The notes: a model not told the origin generated them from the letters alone. Numbered from the stretch's first letter, positions 24,177 to 34,419 are shown. The stretch is DNA of 64,000 nucleotides from Plebeiibacterium sediminum (GCF_026013605.1 NZ_JAPDPJ010000001.1:310001-374000), one strand, 5' to 3'. Made by a program: numbers and translations.

Positions 24177-24971
24177 ATGCATCAATATCTTGAATTGTGC
24201 CAACGTGTGTTGGATGAAGGCGTTTTAAAAGAAGACAGAACAGGAACCGGAACAATTAGTGTATTTGGTCATCAAATGCGCTTTAATTTACAAGAAGGAT
24301 TTCCTTTAGTGACCACAAAGAAACTTCATTTAAAATCAATCATTCATGAACTTATTTGGTTTTTAAAAGGAAGTACTAATGTAAAGTATCTTCAGGATAA
24401 TGGTGTTAGGATTTGGAATGAATGGGCCAAAGAAGATGGAGAACTTGGTCCTATTTATGGATACCAATGGCGTTCATGGCCAACAGCTAATGGCGAATAC
24501 ATCGATCAGGTAAAACAGGTTATTGATGCAATAAAAAACAACCCTGATTCACGCAGACATATAGTAAGTGCATGGAATGTTGGACAACTAGAAGAGATGC
24601 AACTTCCTCCTTGTCATATCTTATTTCAGTTTTATGTTGCAGATGGAAAACTATCTTGCCAATTATACCAAAGAAGTGCCGACTTATTTTTAGGTGTACC
24701 ATTTAATATTGCTTCATATGCATTATTAACTATGATGGTAGCACAAGTTACAGGTTTAGAGTTAGGTGATTTTGTACACACTTTAGGTGATGTTCATATA
24801 TACAAAAATCATATCGATCAGGTAAAATTACAATTAACCAGAACACCTTATTCTTTATCAACAATGAACATTAATCCGAATGTTAAAGAAATTGATGACT
24901 TTAAATTTGAAGATTTTACATTAAGTAATTACGAATCTCACCCACACATCAAGGGTGCCATTTCGGTTTAA
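24177..24971 (+). CDS. thyA: Thymidylate synthase
   Basis: 264 residues, the same length as E. coli ThyA. The catalytic Cys146 is in [11 protein letters not shown]. Other conserved blocks are [19 protein letters not shown], the folate and dUMP segments [14 protein letters not shown] and [22 protein letters not shown], and [13 protein letters not shown]. It methylates dUMP to dTMP using methylene-tetrahydrofolate and yields dihydrofolate. The folA gene 41 nt downstream encodes the reductase that recycles that product, which is a classical functional pair. Confidence 0.97.
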   Translation: MHQYLELCQRVLDEGVLKEDRTGTGTISVFGHQMRFNLQEGFPLVTTKKLHLKSIIHELIWFLKGSTNVKYLQDNGVRIWNEWAKEDGELGPIYGYQWRSWPTANGEYIDQVKQVIDAIKNNPDSRRHIVSAWNVGQLEEMQLPPCHILFQFYVADGKLSCQLYQRSADLFLGVPFNIASYALLTMMVAQVTGLELGDFVHTLGDVHIYKNHIDQVKLQLTRTPYSLSTMNINPNVKEIDDFKFEDFTLSNYESHPHIKGAISV

Positions 24972-25012
24972 ACGGTTCATTAATATTCAACCAATCAACA
25001 ATTAATATAATT

Positions 25013-25516
25013 ATGTCAGAATTTTCGATTATTGTGGCCATTGCAAAAATGAATGCTATTGGTCAAAATAACAACCTGCTTGCGCATATATCAAAAGATT
25101 TAAAAAGATTCAAAGCATTAACAAGCAGACATACAATCATCATGGGAAGAAAAACCTTTGAATCGCTTCCCAATGGTGCCCTACCAAACAGAAGAAATAT
25201 TGTAATTACACGTAATACCGATCTTAAATTTGAAGGTGTAGAAATTGTGAACTCACCTGAAGAAGCCATAGAACTATGTAAAGAAGATGGTGAAGTTTTT
25301 GTAATTGGGGGTGCTACAATATACGAGGCATTCATGCCTTATACAAACAGACTCTATCTTACCCTTATTGATCAGTTTTTTAACGAAGCAGATACTTTTT
25401 TCCCTGAAATAAATTACGATCAATGGGATGAAAGCTACAGAGAAGAAGTTGTAGATGATGAGCAAAATGATTTTAACTATACTTTTCTTGATCTAAAAAG
25501 AAAAAATCAAGCTTAA
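25013..25516 (+). CDS. folA: Dihydrofolate reductase
   Basis: 167 residues, single domain. The N-terminus carries IVAIAKMNAIGQNNNLLAHIS, then LKRFKALTSRHTIIMGRKTFESLP (NADPH and substrate binding), NRRNIVITR and EVFVIGGATIYEAFM, all typical of DHFR. It reduces dihydrofolate with NADPH and follows thyA in the same transcript. Its last codons overlap the end of the convergent potassium channel gene by 4 nt, and there is no room for a hairpin between them. Confidence 0.95.
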   Translation: MSEFSIIVAIAKMNAIGQNNNLLAHISKDLKRFKALTSRHTIIMGRKTFESLPNGALPNRRNIVITRNTDLKFEGVEIVNSPEEAIELCKEDGEVFVIGGATIYEAFMPYTNRLYLTLIDQFFNEADTFFPEINYDQWDESYREEVVDDEQNDFNYTFLDLKRKNQA

Positions 25517-26328
25517 ACATTTAGCTTTTCACCACAAAATTTACAATACTCAGCGTCTCTGTCATGCCCCTCTTGCAAACATGCCGGACATACCTGAGTA
25601 GTTGTATCTTTTGAAACCTTAGTAAGTTCAGAAGTAACAATACCTGTAGGAACAGCAATAATTGCATAACCTAAAATCATAACCAAACCAGCCAAGAACT
25701 GACCTAATGCTGTAACAGGAGCAATATCACCATATCCAACAGTAGTTAAAGTAACAACCGCCCAATAAATACTTATCGGAATACTGGTAAAGCCACTGGC
25801 TTCGTTTGACTCAACAATATACATTAAGGTTCCTAAAATTGTAACCAGTATTAAAACTGTAAATAAAAACACACTGATTTTATTCCTACTGGCAATTAGG
25901 GCTTTCCATAAATGAGAGGCTTCATTAATATATCTGGTTAATTTTAATACTCTAAACACCCTTAATAACCTTAAAGAGCGGAAAACAACCAACATATGGG
26001 TACCGGTAAATATTAACCCAAGAAAGGAAGGTATTATAGCTAACAAATCAATGATACCGAAAAAACTTAATGCATATTGCAAGGACCGTCTAACTACCCA
26101 AAGCCGAACCAAATACTCTAACAAGAAAGCATAAGTAACCACCCATTCCATAAAATACAGGCTCGAATAAAATACTTCGGACCGACCGGGTAGGCTTTCT
26201 AACATTACTATTGTGATACTAAAAACAATCAGAATAATAAGGGCTATATCAAATATTTTTCCTGCTTTTGTATCTGCTTCAAATATGATATCATATAATT
26301 TCTTTTGGATTCGAAATCTATCCTTCAT
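25513..26328 (-). CDS. Voltage-gated-type potassium channel with C-terminal zinc ribbon
   Basis: 271 residues. Six transmembrane helices are predicted (S1 near 26-46 to S6 near 205-228). The S4-like helix carries regularly spaced arginines (FRSLRLLRVFRVLKL), and the pore loop has the K+ selectivity filter TVGYGD (in TLTTVGYGDIAP). After S6 a short cytoplasmic tail ends in a zinc-ribbon motif: CPAC, then CKFC about 17 residues later (Cys-x2-Cys pairs). The family conducts K+ out of the cell on depolarisation. The zinc ribbon is an unusual addition for bacterial Kv channels and could serve assembly or redox/Zn sensing; that is inference. It is convergent with folA. Confidence 0.88.
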   Translation of the reverse strand: MKDRFRIQKKLYDIIFEADTKAGKIFDIALIILIVFSITIVMLESLPGRSEVFYSSLYFMEWVVTYAFLLEYLVRLWVVRRSLQYALSFFGIIDLLAIIPSFLGLIFTGTHMLVVFRSLRLLRVFRVLKLTRYINEASHLWKALIASRNKISVFLFTVLILVTILGTLMYIVESNEASGFTSIPISIYWAVVTLTTVGYGDIAPVTALGQFLAGLVMILGYAIIAVPTGIVTSELTKVSKDTTTQVCPACLQEGHDRDAEYCKFCGEKLNV

Positions 26329-26404
26329 AAATTGTATTATAATTCAATTAAAAATTTCTAGTTAATAAATCGCATCGTATCTTTACTCAAAATTAGAAAC
26401 AATT

Positions 26405-26986
26405 ATGAGTATTAGTACTATTAAGAATAATTTCCTTGAAGCTCAAAGAGTTTTAAACGATTTTATTACTAATGATAACAATTTTGCATTATTAAAAGAG
26501 GCTGGAGATATTATGGTTTCAGCTCTTAAAAACGGAGGAAAGATTATTTCGTGCGGAAACGGTGGATCAATGAGTGATGCAATGCATTTTGCTGAAGAAC
26601 TTACCGGACGTTTTAGAGATGAAAGAAAAGGTTTGGCAGCAATTTCAATTTCTGATCCTTCACATATTACATGTGTTGGAAATGATTATGGTTTTGATTA
26701 TATTTTTTCAAGATATGTTGAAGCAGTTGGTAATACAGGTGATGTTCTTTTGGCAATTAGTACAAGTGGAAATTCCGCTAATGTTTTAAAGGCTGCTGAA
26801 GTTGCAAAAGAAAGAGGCATTAAAATAATTGCTCTTACAGGTAAAAGTGGTGGAAAATTAAAAGAAATTAGTGATGTAGAATTAAGGATATCACATAATG
26901 AATACTCTGACAGAATTCAGGAAATACATATACAAATTATCCATTCTCTTATACATTATATTGAATTAAAATACTTTAAAGAATAG
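26405..26986 (+). CDS. gmhA: D-sedoheptulose 7-phosphate isomerase
   Basis: 193 residues, one SIS domain. The GmhA-specific features CGNGGSMSDAMHFAEELTGRF, VGNDYGFDYIFSRYVEAVG and ISTSGNSANVLKAAEVAKE are all present, as is the C-terminal helix with EIHIQIIHSLIHYIE that supplies the Zn-binding His. It converts sedoheptulose 7-phosphate to D-glycero-D-manno-heptose 7-phosphate for LPS core synthesis, in line with lpxH elsewhere in the window. Two envelope-protein genes follow at short distance. TATCTTTA (26378-26385) is a weak -7 candidate. Confidence 0.94.
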   Translation: MSISTIKNNFLEAQRVLNDFITNDNNFALLKEAGDIMVSALKNGGKIISCGNGGSMSDAMHFAEELTGRFRDERKGLAAISISDPSHITCVGNDYGFDYIFSRYVEAVGNTGDVLLAISTSGNSANVLKAAEVAKERGIKIIALTGKSGGKLKEISDVELRISHNEYSDRIQEIHIQIIHSLIHYIELKYFKE

Positions 26987-27004
26987 TAATATGGATTAAA
27001 ACAG

Positions 27005-27631
27005 ATGTGGTTACATATTAAAAAATATTGTATCATACTATGTACTTTATTCTTTTTAACCTCTTGTTTTAAAGAAGATTTAAGTAAAATCTCTGATAAT
27101 TATACATGGGAACCAGATGTTTCTGTTCCCATTTTTGAAAACACCTACTATTTAACAGATTCAAACCTTCCTGTTCCGTTTACCTCTTTTTATCCCAATT
27201 TAAATAGGGACATCACATTTTCTAAAGATTTTGATTTAAGTTTCACGAATTTATTTGAAGATACAGAGTATATCCGTAAATTAAGTTTTAATCTTGGTGC
27301 AGAAAATTTTTTTCCGGCAGAACTACACATTTTCATAGATTTTATGCAAAATCCTAATGTGTATATTAAAACCTTAGAAATTGATCCTGAAATAAATATT
27401 CCTGCAGCGTCTATAAATAATCAGGGTGAAATAACAATTAGCCAACCTTTTGTTCAACTTATTCCTGTTAATATTGATGATGAAGACATCATTCAGAATA
27501 CTGATTTTATAAGAGTATTGATAAGAATTACAAATAGAGAAATATCTGATGAAATTATTGCAAACTTAGAAAATTATTACTGTGACTGCTCCATAGGTAT
27601 TAAGGCAGAACTTCAAGTTCCAATAAACTAA
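27005..27631 (+). CDS. Lipoprotein of unknown function
   Basis: 208 residues. A type II signal peptide with lipobox FLTSC gives a lipidated Cys22 near the start of the mature protein. The remainder is beta-rich and acidic, with a WEPDVSVPIFENTYYLTD block and alternating strands, and has no enzyme motif. It is 18 nt after gmhA and 10 nt before the DUF5723 gene, so the three form one operon. It may be a partner of the DUF5723 protein in the outer membrane, an inference from position only. Confidence 0.75.
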   Translation: MWLHIKKYCIILCTLFFLTSCFKEDLSKISDNYTWEPDVSVPIFENTYYLTDSNLPVPFTSFYPNLNRDITFSKDFDLSFTNLFEDTEYIRKLSFNLGAENFFPAELHIFIDFMQNPNVYIKTLEIDPEINIPAASINNQGEITISQPFVQLIPVNIDDEDIIQNTDFIRVLIRITNREISDEIIANLENYYCDCSIGIKAELQVPIN

Positions 27632-27641
27632 TAATTTATAA

Positions 27642-29069
27642 ATGCATAAAATTATTGTTCTAATACTACTATTATTAGCCCTTACTACAGCTAAGGCGCA
27701 ACAGAACAATACTTTATTTTTAATGCATGAACTTCCCCAAGCAAATATTGTTAATCCATCTGTACCCATTAACTGTAAATGGCTTATTGGAAAGCCTATG
27801 CTTGGCTCCACTCATATAAATGGTTATTCCACAGGTTTTTCTTTTAATGATGTTTTTGAAAATTTCGATGGAGATTCATTAAGGTTTAACCCAGATAAAA
27901 CACTGCATAAATTCAACAAACTTGAACTTCTTGCTACAGAATTTCACTTATCTCTAATATCATTAGGTTATAAATACAAGCAAAATTATTTTACCTTTTA
28001 TATTAACGAAAAGATTAATACCTACCATACACTATCGAAAAACGCTTTTATCTTGGCAAACGAAGGAAATACACAATTTGAGGGTCAAAATACTCAAATG
28101 GATGGCACAAGAATTAATGCAGTACACTATAGGGAATATGCTATTGGGTGGGCGAGGGAAGTCAATGATGATTTAGATATAGGTATTAGGGCAAAACTAC
28201 TATTTGGTAAAGCAAATATTTACACAAAATATTCTAACATGAGGTTATATACCAATCCCGTAAGTTATGCTTTAAACCTTGTTGCTTCCGGAGAATTATA
28301 TAGTTCTTTTCCTTTAGAAGTGACTCCCAATGAGGAAGGTTATGTTGACGACATTGAAGATATTGAAACGAAAGACATAAACACTACAGATTATCTGTTA
28401 AATAGGCAAAACAAAGGCTTTGGTATAGATCTAGGCTTAACGTATAGATTAGATGAATTAACCACACTTTCTGCAAGTATATTAGATATTGGCTTCATAA
28501 AATGGAATTCTGAGGTCAATCAATTTCATTCCTCAGGCCAAATGGATATTACAGGTGAAACATATAGCCAAGGTTTAGATGATTATGAAACAATTAAAGA
28601 CACCCTTTATAATGCATTTAATCCTTATCTATACAACTCTGCTTATACTTCGCCACTTGTTCCAACTTTCTATGCTGGAATTGAAAGAATAATACCAAAT
28701 ACACTGGATATAGGAGCTGTTTTTCATAGTGAATTTTACAAAAAAAGATGGCACCCTTCATTATCCATATCTGCAAATAAACAATTTGGAAAGATATTAT
28801 CTACTGGTATTTCTTATACCTTACAAAATAAGCAAATAAATAATCTTGGAATTGGATTAGGTGTTAAATTAGGTCCTGTTCATTTACATGCCTTAAGTGA
28901 TAATATTCCGGCCTTTTTTAATCTTGCCAATACACGCAATGTAAATTTAAGATTTGGAATTAGCTTTTTAGGTGGATGCAAAGAAACTCAGATTCGTAAT
29001 AAAGGTAAAGGAGCTCTACCATGTTTCGGAGATCCATACAACGCGGTAAAAAGCACAAAAAGAAAATAA
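27642..29069 (+). CDS. DUF5723 family outer-membrane protein
   Basis: 475 residues with a signal peptide (1-19, ending AKAQ). The start of the mature chain (LFLMHELPQANIVNPSVPINCKW) is the signature of DUF5723, a Bacteroidota family with a barrel-like, PorV/FadL-reminiscent pattern of alternating strands ending with LRFGISFLGG. There is a segment of low complexity near the end (RNKGKGALPC). Function unknown. The gene is the third of the gmhA-lipoprotein-DUF5723 operon and converges on the atp operon. Confidence 0.82.
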   Translation: MHKIIVLILLLLALTTAKAQQNNTLFLMHELPQANIVNPSVPINCKWLIGKPMLGSTHINGYSTGFSFNDVFENFDGDSLRFNPDKTLHKFNKLELLATEFHLSLISLGYKYKQNYFTFYINEKINTYHTLSKNAFILANEGNTQFEGQNTQMDGTRINAVHYREYAIGWAREVNDDLDIGIRAKLLFGKANIYTKYSNMRLYTNPVSYALNLVASGELYSSFPLEVTPNEEGYVDDIEDIETKDINTTDYLLNRQNKGFGIDLGLTYRLDELTTLSASILDIGFIKWNSEVNQFHSSGQMDITGETYSQGLDDYETIKDTLYNAFNPYLYNSAYTSPLVPTFYAGIERIIPNTLDIGAVFHSEFYKKRWHPSLSISANKQFGKILSTGISYTLQNKQINNLGIGLGVKLGPVHLHALSDNIPAFFNLANTRNVNLRFGISFLGGCKETQIRNKGKGALPCFGDPYNAVKSTKRK

Positions 29070-29073
29070 AAAA

Positions 29074-29099
29074 AAGGATGTCCTACATAGAACACCCTT
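29074..29099 (-). terminator. Probable terminator of the atp operon
   Basis: An 8-bp stem with one mismatch (AAGGATGT / ACACCCTT) lies between the convergent DUF5723 gene and atpG. The A-run at 29067-29075 becomes a T-run on the minus strand. Confidence 0.45.
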
Positions 29100-29122
29100 C
29101 TATAGTAATTTAATAAATAGGT

Positions 29123-29998
29123 CTATTTAGAAAGAGCCTCAGCACCACCAACAATTTCAAGAATTTCGTTTGTAATTGCAGTCTGACGAGCTTTATTATA
29201 ACTCAACTCTAGGTCTCCAATTAATTCTGTGGCATTGTCCGTAGCTTTATGCATAGAAGTCATCCTGGCACCATGTTCAGAAGCAATGGAATCCAAAAGT
29301 GTTCTAAAAAACATTGTTTTTAAACTTAATGGAATCATTTCATTGATAATTTCCTCCTGTTCAGGTTCATAGATATAATTTGAAGAGTAAGAATGTTCTA
29401 TTTCAGGAAACTCAAGTGGTAAAAACTGAGAAACACTAACATTTTGCACAGCAGCATTAATAAACTCATTATAAACCAATATAACTCTGTCATATTTATG
29501 CTCCAGAAAGCTAGAAATGAATTCTTCTGAAATTTTCTCAACAGAATTAAAGTGTACATTATTATAAATTTCATTAAAATCTTTAACACACTTTATTCCT
29601 GATGATTTTAGTAGTTTTTCACCCTGTTTACCTATAGCAACCACATCAATAAACCCATTCTTAAAATGAGATGAATATTCATGTCTTACTATTCTATTTA
29701 CTTCTTTTACAATACTTGAATTAAAAGCTCCACACAATCCCCTGTTTGAAGTAACCATTACAATCAAAATGCGATCAGCCTCACGCTTCTCTGCTAAAGG
29801 AATAAACTCACCGCTTTCTCTTGCATTATAGAGATCAAACATGATATCATTCATTTTTTCAGCATAAGGTCTAATCTGAACAATGTCATCCTGTGCTTTT
29901 TTTAATTTAGCAGCAGAAACCATTTTCATAGCACTGGTTACCTGTCGAGTTGTTTTAACAGAATCAATGCGGGTTTTTATGTCTTTTAAACTTGGCAT
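29123..29998 (-). CDS. atpG: ATP synthase F1 gamma subunit
   Basis: 291 residues. The two helices of the rotor stalk are recognisable at the N-terminus (DIKTRIDSVKTTRQVTSAMKMVSAAKLKKAQ) and C-terminus (ASEHGARMTSMHKATDNATELIGDLELSYNKARQTAITNEILEIVGGAEAL), with SNRGLCGAFNSSIVKE in between. Gamma rotates inside the alpha/beta hexamer and transmits torque from the c-ring. It is the last gene of the leftward operon, 8 nt after atpA. The beta and epsilon genes are not here, so they must be elsewhere. Confidence 0.97.
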   Translation of the reverse strand: MPSLKDIKTRIDSVKTTRQVTSAMKMVSAAKLKKAQDDIVQIRPYAEKMNDIMFDLYNARESGEFIPLAEKREADRILIVMVTSNRGLCGAFNSSIVKEVNRIVRHEYSSHFKNGFIDVVAIGKQGEKLLKSSGIKCVKDFNEIYNNVHFNSVEKISEEFISSFLEHKYDRVILVYNEFINAAVQNVSVSQFLPLEFPEIEHSYSSNYIYEPEQEEIINEMIPLSLKTMFFRTLLDSIASEHGARMTSMHKATDNATELIGDLELSYNKARQTAITNEILEIVGGAEALSK

Positions 29999-30006
29999 TG
30001 TACTTA

Positions 30007-31599
30007 TTAATTTTCGTCATCAACCACTGCAAATCTACGAGCTACATCACCAGCCACTTCTTTTAAGATTGCAGTTTCTTTATCAGAAATATTTCCTTTA
30101 CCTAGAGTATCAAAAATATCCTTATATCTCATCTCCAAATCATCAATAAAACTCTTCTCAAATTCTTTAATTTTATTTACAGGAACTTCAGATAGTAGTC
30201 CTTGAGTTCCACAATAAATTAAAGCAACCTGATGAGCAACGTTTACAGGAGAATATTGAGGTTGCTTAAGCAATTCCACATTCTTTCTTCCTTTATCTAA
30301 AACTGCCTTTGTAGCAGGATCCAGATCAGAACCAAATTTAGAAAAAGCTTCAAGTTCTCTATATTGAGCCTGGTCTAATTTTAAAGTACCAGACACCTTT
30401 TTCATTGATTTAATCTGAGCACTACCCCCTACTCTAGATACAGAAATACCAACATTGATTGCTGGCCTAATACCTGCGTTAAACAAATTACCTTCAAGGA
30501 AAATCTGTCCATCCGTAATAGATATCACATTAGTAGGAATGTATGCAGAAACGTCACCAGCCTGAGTTTCAATGATTGGTAAAGCAGTAAGTGAACCTCC
30601 TCCTTTAACCTTTCCTTTGATTGATTCAGGTAGATCATTCATTGTTGCTGCAATCTCATCAGAATCAATTACTTTAGCTGCTCTCTCCAATAAACGTGAG
30701 TGAAGATAAAATACATCTCCAGGATAAGCCTCCCTACCTGGTGGACGACGTAATAAAAGTGAAACTTCACGATAAGAAACAGCCTGTTTTGATAAATCAT
30801 CATAAACAATTAGAGCAGCACGACCGGTATCTCTAAAATATTCCCCCAGAGCTGTACCTGTAAATGGTGCATAAAATTGCATCGCAGCAGGATCTGCAGC
30901 TGTAGAAGATACAACTGTTGTATATTTCATGGCTCCATGTTTCTCAAGTGTATTTACAATTTGAGCAACAGTAGAACCCTTTTGACCTATAGCCACATAG
31001 ATACAATATACAGGATTACCTTTTTCGTAATTTTCTTTTTGATTGATTATGGTATCAATGGCAATTGCAGTTTTCCCAGTCTGACGGTCCCCAATAATAA
31101 GTTCCCTTTGTCCTCTACCAATAGGAATCATTGAGTCCACAGCTTTTAAACCTGTTTGCATAGGTTCTTTTACCGGTTGGCGAAATATTACTCCCGGAGC
31201 TTTTCTTTCCAGAGGAAACTCATATAATTCACCTTCAATACTTCCTTTACCATCAATAGGTTCACCATTTGTATTGATAACCCTACCAAGCATTCCTTCA
31301 CCAACATTAACAGAAGCAATACGACCTGTTCTCTTAACTACGTCGCCTTCTTTAATATTGTGAGAAGCACCTAGTAAAACTATTCCAACATTATCCTGTT
31401 CAAGGTTAAGTACTACTCCTTTGCAAGATCCAAAATCAACAAGCTCATTTGCTCTTACATTATTTAATCCATAAACACGAGCAATACCATCACCAACCTG
31501 AAGAACAGTACCTACTTCTTCTAAGTTTGTATTGCTGGTAAAACCTTCAATCTGTTTTTTTAATAATTCCGAAACTTCGGCAGGTTTTATATTTTCCAT
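30007..31599 (-). CDS. atpA: ATP synthase F1 alpha subunit
   Basis: 530 residues. Walker A is GDRQTGKTA, with the alpha-specific [17 protein letters not shown] context; [32 protein letters not shown] and the [17 protein letters not shown]-like block ([16 protein letters not shown]) identify alpha, not beta. It carries the regulatory non-catalytic nucleotide sites of F1. It is slightly longer than E. coli alpha (513), as is common in Bacteroidota. It lies 24 nt downstream of atpH. Confidence 0.98.
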   Translation of the reverse strand: MENIKPAEVSELLKKQIEGFTSNTNLEEVGTVLQVGDGIARVYGLNNVRANELVDFGSCKGVVLNLEQDNVGIVLLGASHNIKEGDVVKRTGRIASVNVGEGMLGRVINTNGEPIDGKGSIEGELYEFPLERKAPGVIFRQPVKEPMQTGLKAVDSMIPIGRGQRELIIGDRQTGKTAIAIDTIINQKENYEKGNPVYCIYVAIGQKGSTVAQIVNTLEKHGAMKYTTVVSSTAADPAAMQFYAPFTGTALGEYFRDTGRAALIVYDDLSKQAVSYREVSLLLRRPPGREAYPGDVFYLHSRLLERAAKVIDSDEIAATMNDLPESIKGKVKGGGSLTALPIIETQAGDVSAYIPTNVISITDGQIFLEGNLFNAGIRPAINVGISVSRVGGSAQIKSMKKVSGTLKLDQAQYRELEAFSKFGSDLDPATKAVLDKGRKNVELLKQPQYSPVNVAHQVALIYCGTQGLLSEVPVNKIKEFEKSFIDDLEMRYKDIFDTLGKGNISDKETAILKEVAGDVARRFAVVDDEN

Positions 31600-31623
31600 T
31601 GGTACAATTTTAACCAGTAGTAA

Positions 31624-32160
31624 TTAACTTAATAGTTTACTTTTCAACTTCTTAAGTTTATTGAATATACTTGCATCCATCATTTTACCATCTACCATTA
31701 AAATAAATCCTCCAATGAGATGTTCGCGAATACTTACATTCAATTCAATTTTTGTTTTAAGTTCTTTTTCCAGCAATTCTTTAACTTTAACAATATAATC
31801 TTCTGTTAAAGGAAATGCTGTATAAAGAGTAGCTGTTTTTAATCCTATTTGCTCTTTATAAAAATCAATATAATTACGACCAATATCTTCTAACAATTCT
31901 TCTCTTTTATTATCAATAATTACATGAAGAAATTGTAAAGTAATTTGATGAATATATTTTTCAAATATAGAATTAAAAGCTTTTTTCTTTTCAAAAGGAG
32001 TAACCACAGGACTCTTTAACAACTCATTAAATGACTCGGTTTTTGAACATTGATCCATTAGAATTTGTATATCAGTATATACTTTTTCCACAATGCCCTT
32101 TTCTTGACTTAATGAAAATAATGCTTTCGCATATCTTACAGAGATTAAACTATGATCCAT
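31624..32160 (-). CDS. atpH: ATP synthase F1 delta subunit
   Basis: 178 residues. It shows the delta/OSCP pattern: ISVRYAKALFSLSQEKG at the N-terminus, helical bundle, and LIGGFILMVDGKMMDASIFNKLKKLKSKLL at the C-terminus. Delta ties F1 to the peripheral stalk formed by the b subunits. Codon spacing and order (F-H-A) are standard. It is 14 nt after atpF. Confidence 0.95.
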   Translation of the reverse strand: MDHSLISVRYAKALFSLSQEKGIVEKVYTDIQILMDQCSKTESFNELLKSPVVTPFEKKKAFNSIFEKYIHQITLQFLHVIIDNKREELLEDIGRNYIDFYKEQIGLKTATLYTAFPLTEDYIVKVKELLEKELKTKIELNVSIREHLIGGFILMVDGKMMDASIFNKLKKLKSKLLS

Positions 32161-32174
32161 CCTTACTTCTGTAA

Positions 32175-32672
32175 TTAATTAAAATTTACCTTATCTAAAT
32201 ACTTATCGATAATCTCTTTTTGCTTTTTCTCAGATTTCAATTCAGATTCTAATATAAGACCTGCAATATCAATTGAAATTTCAGCAACCTGAGTTTTTAA
32301 CTCTTTAATAGCAGCATTTTTTTCTGCTTCAATTTGTGTACGAGCTGATTCGATAAGTTTATTAGCTTCGTTTTGCGCACTAGAACGAGCGTCATTGATA
32401 ATTTTCTCTTTTAAGGCACGAGTTTCTTTTATAATTTCATCACGCTCATTCCTTGTTGAGTTCATCATTTCCTGACGCACCTTAACTAGGTCTTCCACCT
32501 CAGCTTTGGCCCTCTCTGCAGCTTTTAGTGAAGCTTCAATGGTTTCTTCTCTAACTTTAAGTGCATGCAGAATTGGTCCCCATGCATATTTTCTTAGAAG
32601 AAAAACGAGTATACCAAACGAGATTGTAGTCCAAAAGACTAATCCTGGATCTGGTTGTAATAAAAAATCCAT
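32175..32672 (-). CDS. atpF: ATP synthase F0 b subunit
   Basis: 165 residues. One N-terminal membrane helix (PGLVFWTTISFGILVFLLRKY) is followed by a long charged coiled coil, as expected for the peripheral stalk. The conserved segment YAWGPILHALKVREETIEASLKAAERAKAE is typical of Bacteroidota AtpF. It lies 27 nt after atpE. Confidence 0.95.
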   Translation of the reverse strand: MDFLLQPDPGLVFWTTISFGILVFLLRKYAWGPILHALKVREETIEASLKAAERAKAEVEDLVKVRQEMMNSTRNERDEIIKETRALKEKIINDARSSAQNEANKLIESARTQIEAEKNAAIKELKTQVAEISIDIAGLILESELKSEKKQKEIIDKYLDKVNFN

Positions 32673-32699
32673 TTTTTAAACTTTAATTACTCGTAATGA

Positions 32700-32906
<207 letters not shown>

Positions 32907-32933
32907 TTATTTTTTAATTAAACTAGTATTTTA

Positions 32934-34019
32934 TTAATGTTCTTCACTTTGTACAGCCATACCTATAAACAAGGCAGATAATAAGGTAAAAATATAAGCC
33001 TGTAGAAGGGCCACAAACAATTCAAGGATTGACATGACCACTGACAATGCAATTGATGCCGGAGAAACCCAAACATTTTGCAAAATAAAGATAAGAGATA
33101 CCAAACTAATAATAATGATATGTCCGGCTGTAATATTTGCCATTAAACGAATCATTAAAGCAAAAGGTTTAGTAAATAATCCAATTATTTCAACAGGTAT
33201 TAATATAATTTTTACAACAGAAGGAATTCCCGGAGCTAATAAAGTATGCTTCCAATAACTTTTACTACCATTAATATTTGTTACTAAAAATGTTATTATG
33301 GCTAATACCATTGTAACAGAAATATTACCTGTAAAGTTGCTTCCTCCTGGAAAAAATGGAACCAAACCTATCATATTATTTATCCAAATAAAGAAAAATA
33401 ACGTTAATAGATATGGTACAAATTTATATGCTTTTTCTTTTCCAATTTGATCTACAATAATATCATCTTTAATAAATAAGATGATAGGCTCAAAAAAGGA
33501 TTGTACCCCATGTGGCCGCTTAGGTGAACCATTATACTTTTTAGCTATAGAAATAAATAACCATAAAAGGATGACAATAGATAACCACATAGACCAAACA
33601 TTTTTAGTCAGGGAAAAATCCCAGGGTTTTGTATTAATTAGATGACCATTTTCATCCTCAGTAATAGTTCCTTTAGCATCAGTATTATAAATAGTTCCAT
33701 GATGGTATAGGAAATAACTACCATTATCTTCGGCTATTTGCGTATGATGATCAAAACGTGAATATAAAAAGAAATGAAATTTCCCTTCATTAATTAATAT
33801 AATTGGCAAAGGTATTTCAATATCAACTTTATCCTCTCCTTCACCCCAAGATACAACATGCCATACGTGAGCGTTTGAGATATGATGCTCAATAACTACT
33901 GTTGGATCAAACTTTTCTGTATTATTTTCTTCTCCACCTTTAGCTTCTGAGTGCTCAGATGCAGCCACAGGTAATAAGGAAATTAAAGAAAATAAAATAA
34001 TTCCTAATACACGTTTCAT
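32934..34019 (-). CDS. atpB: ATP synthase F0 a subunit, long form
   Basis: 361 residues against about 270 in E. coli. Residues 1-20 look like a signal peptide (ending AASEH), followed by about 120 residues outside the membrane core, including acidic KGGEENNTEK and beta-strand segments. The core (about 150-361) has five hydrophobic helices and the essential Arg in PFALMIRLMANITAGHI, which faces Glu52 of AtpE. Long N-terminal extensions are common in Bacteroidota AtpB. It begins 16 nt after the 4-TM gene. Confidence 0.96.
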   Translation of the reverse strand: MKRVLGIILFSLISLLPVAASEHSEAKGGEENNTEKFDPTVVIEHHISNAHVWHVVSWGEGEDKVDIEIPLPIILINEGKFHFFLYSRFDHHTQIAEDNGSYFLYHHGTIYNTDAKGTITEDENGHLINTKPWDFSLTKNVWSMWLSIVILLWLFISIAKKYNGSPKRPHGVQSFFEPIILFIKDDIIVDQIGKEKAYKFVPYLLTLFFFIWINNMIGLVPFFPGGSNFTGNISVTMVLAIITFLVTNINGSKSYWKHTLLAPGIPSVVKIILIPVEIIGLFTKPFALMIRLMANITAGHIIIISLVSLIFILQNVWVSPASIALSVVMSILELFVALLQAYIFTLLSALFIGMAVQSEEH

Positions 34020-34035
34020 AAATGTAAAATCAACT

Positions 34036-34416
34036 TCATTTTTGAATATAACTAACTATTTTTTTTGTAGAGTAAATCAAATGCATAAAATAGTTAGTCA
34101 TAAAAACGATTATTACGTGATGCTCATGGTCATCAGAATAATCTACTAAAAGAAGAATAAATAATGCTGCAACAACCATTTTTATTCCAATAAATCCCAT
34201 GATTATAAAAACTACATAATCAGGGATTAGTTCTACTAGGTATTTGGAGATAAAAATTATTCCGCCGAACAGAAGTACACAAAAAATTTGAATAATATTA
34301 ACTTCTTCAAATAAATTTTCATGAAAATATTTAGCCAATAGAAAATTAAATAAATATACTATAAGCGCAAAAGTTATAAACTTTCTTATTTCAAGAAATA
34401 ATTTTTTATTAATCAC
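34036..34416 (-). CDS. Small 4-TM protein of the atp operon (AtpI-like position)
   Basis: 126 residues with four hydrophobic helices (about 13-30, 40-60, 68-88 and 100-117) separated by short loops; the third loop is acidic and His-rich (DYSDDHEHH). It sits where AtpI or AtpZ genes stand in other atp operons, and similar unnamed proteins occur there in other Bacteroidota, as I recall. AtpI assists c-ring assembly or Mg2+ uptake, but this protein lacks clear sequence motifs of AtpI, so only the position supports a link. It is 3 nt after the bactofilin gene. Confidence 0.72.
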   Translation of the reverse strand: MINKKLFLEIRKFITFALIVYLFNFLLAKYFHENLFEEVNIIQIFCVLLFGGIIFISKYLVELIPDYVVFIIMGFIGIKMVVAALFILLLVDYSDDHEHHVIIVFMTNYFMHLIYSTKKIVSYIQK

Positions 34417-34419
34417 TTA

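Noticed and set aside
30877-31134. Antisense open frame inside atpA
   Set aside because: Codon composition is that of an antisense shadow of a highly conserved gene.
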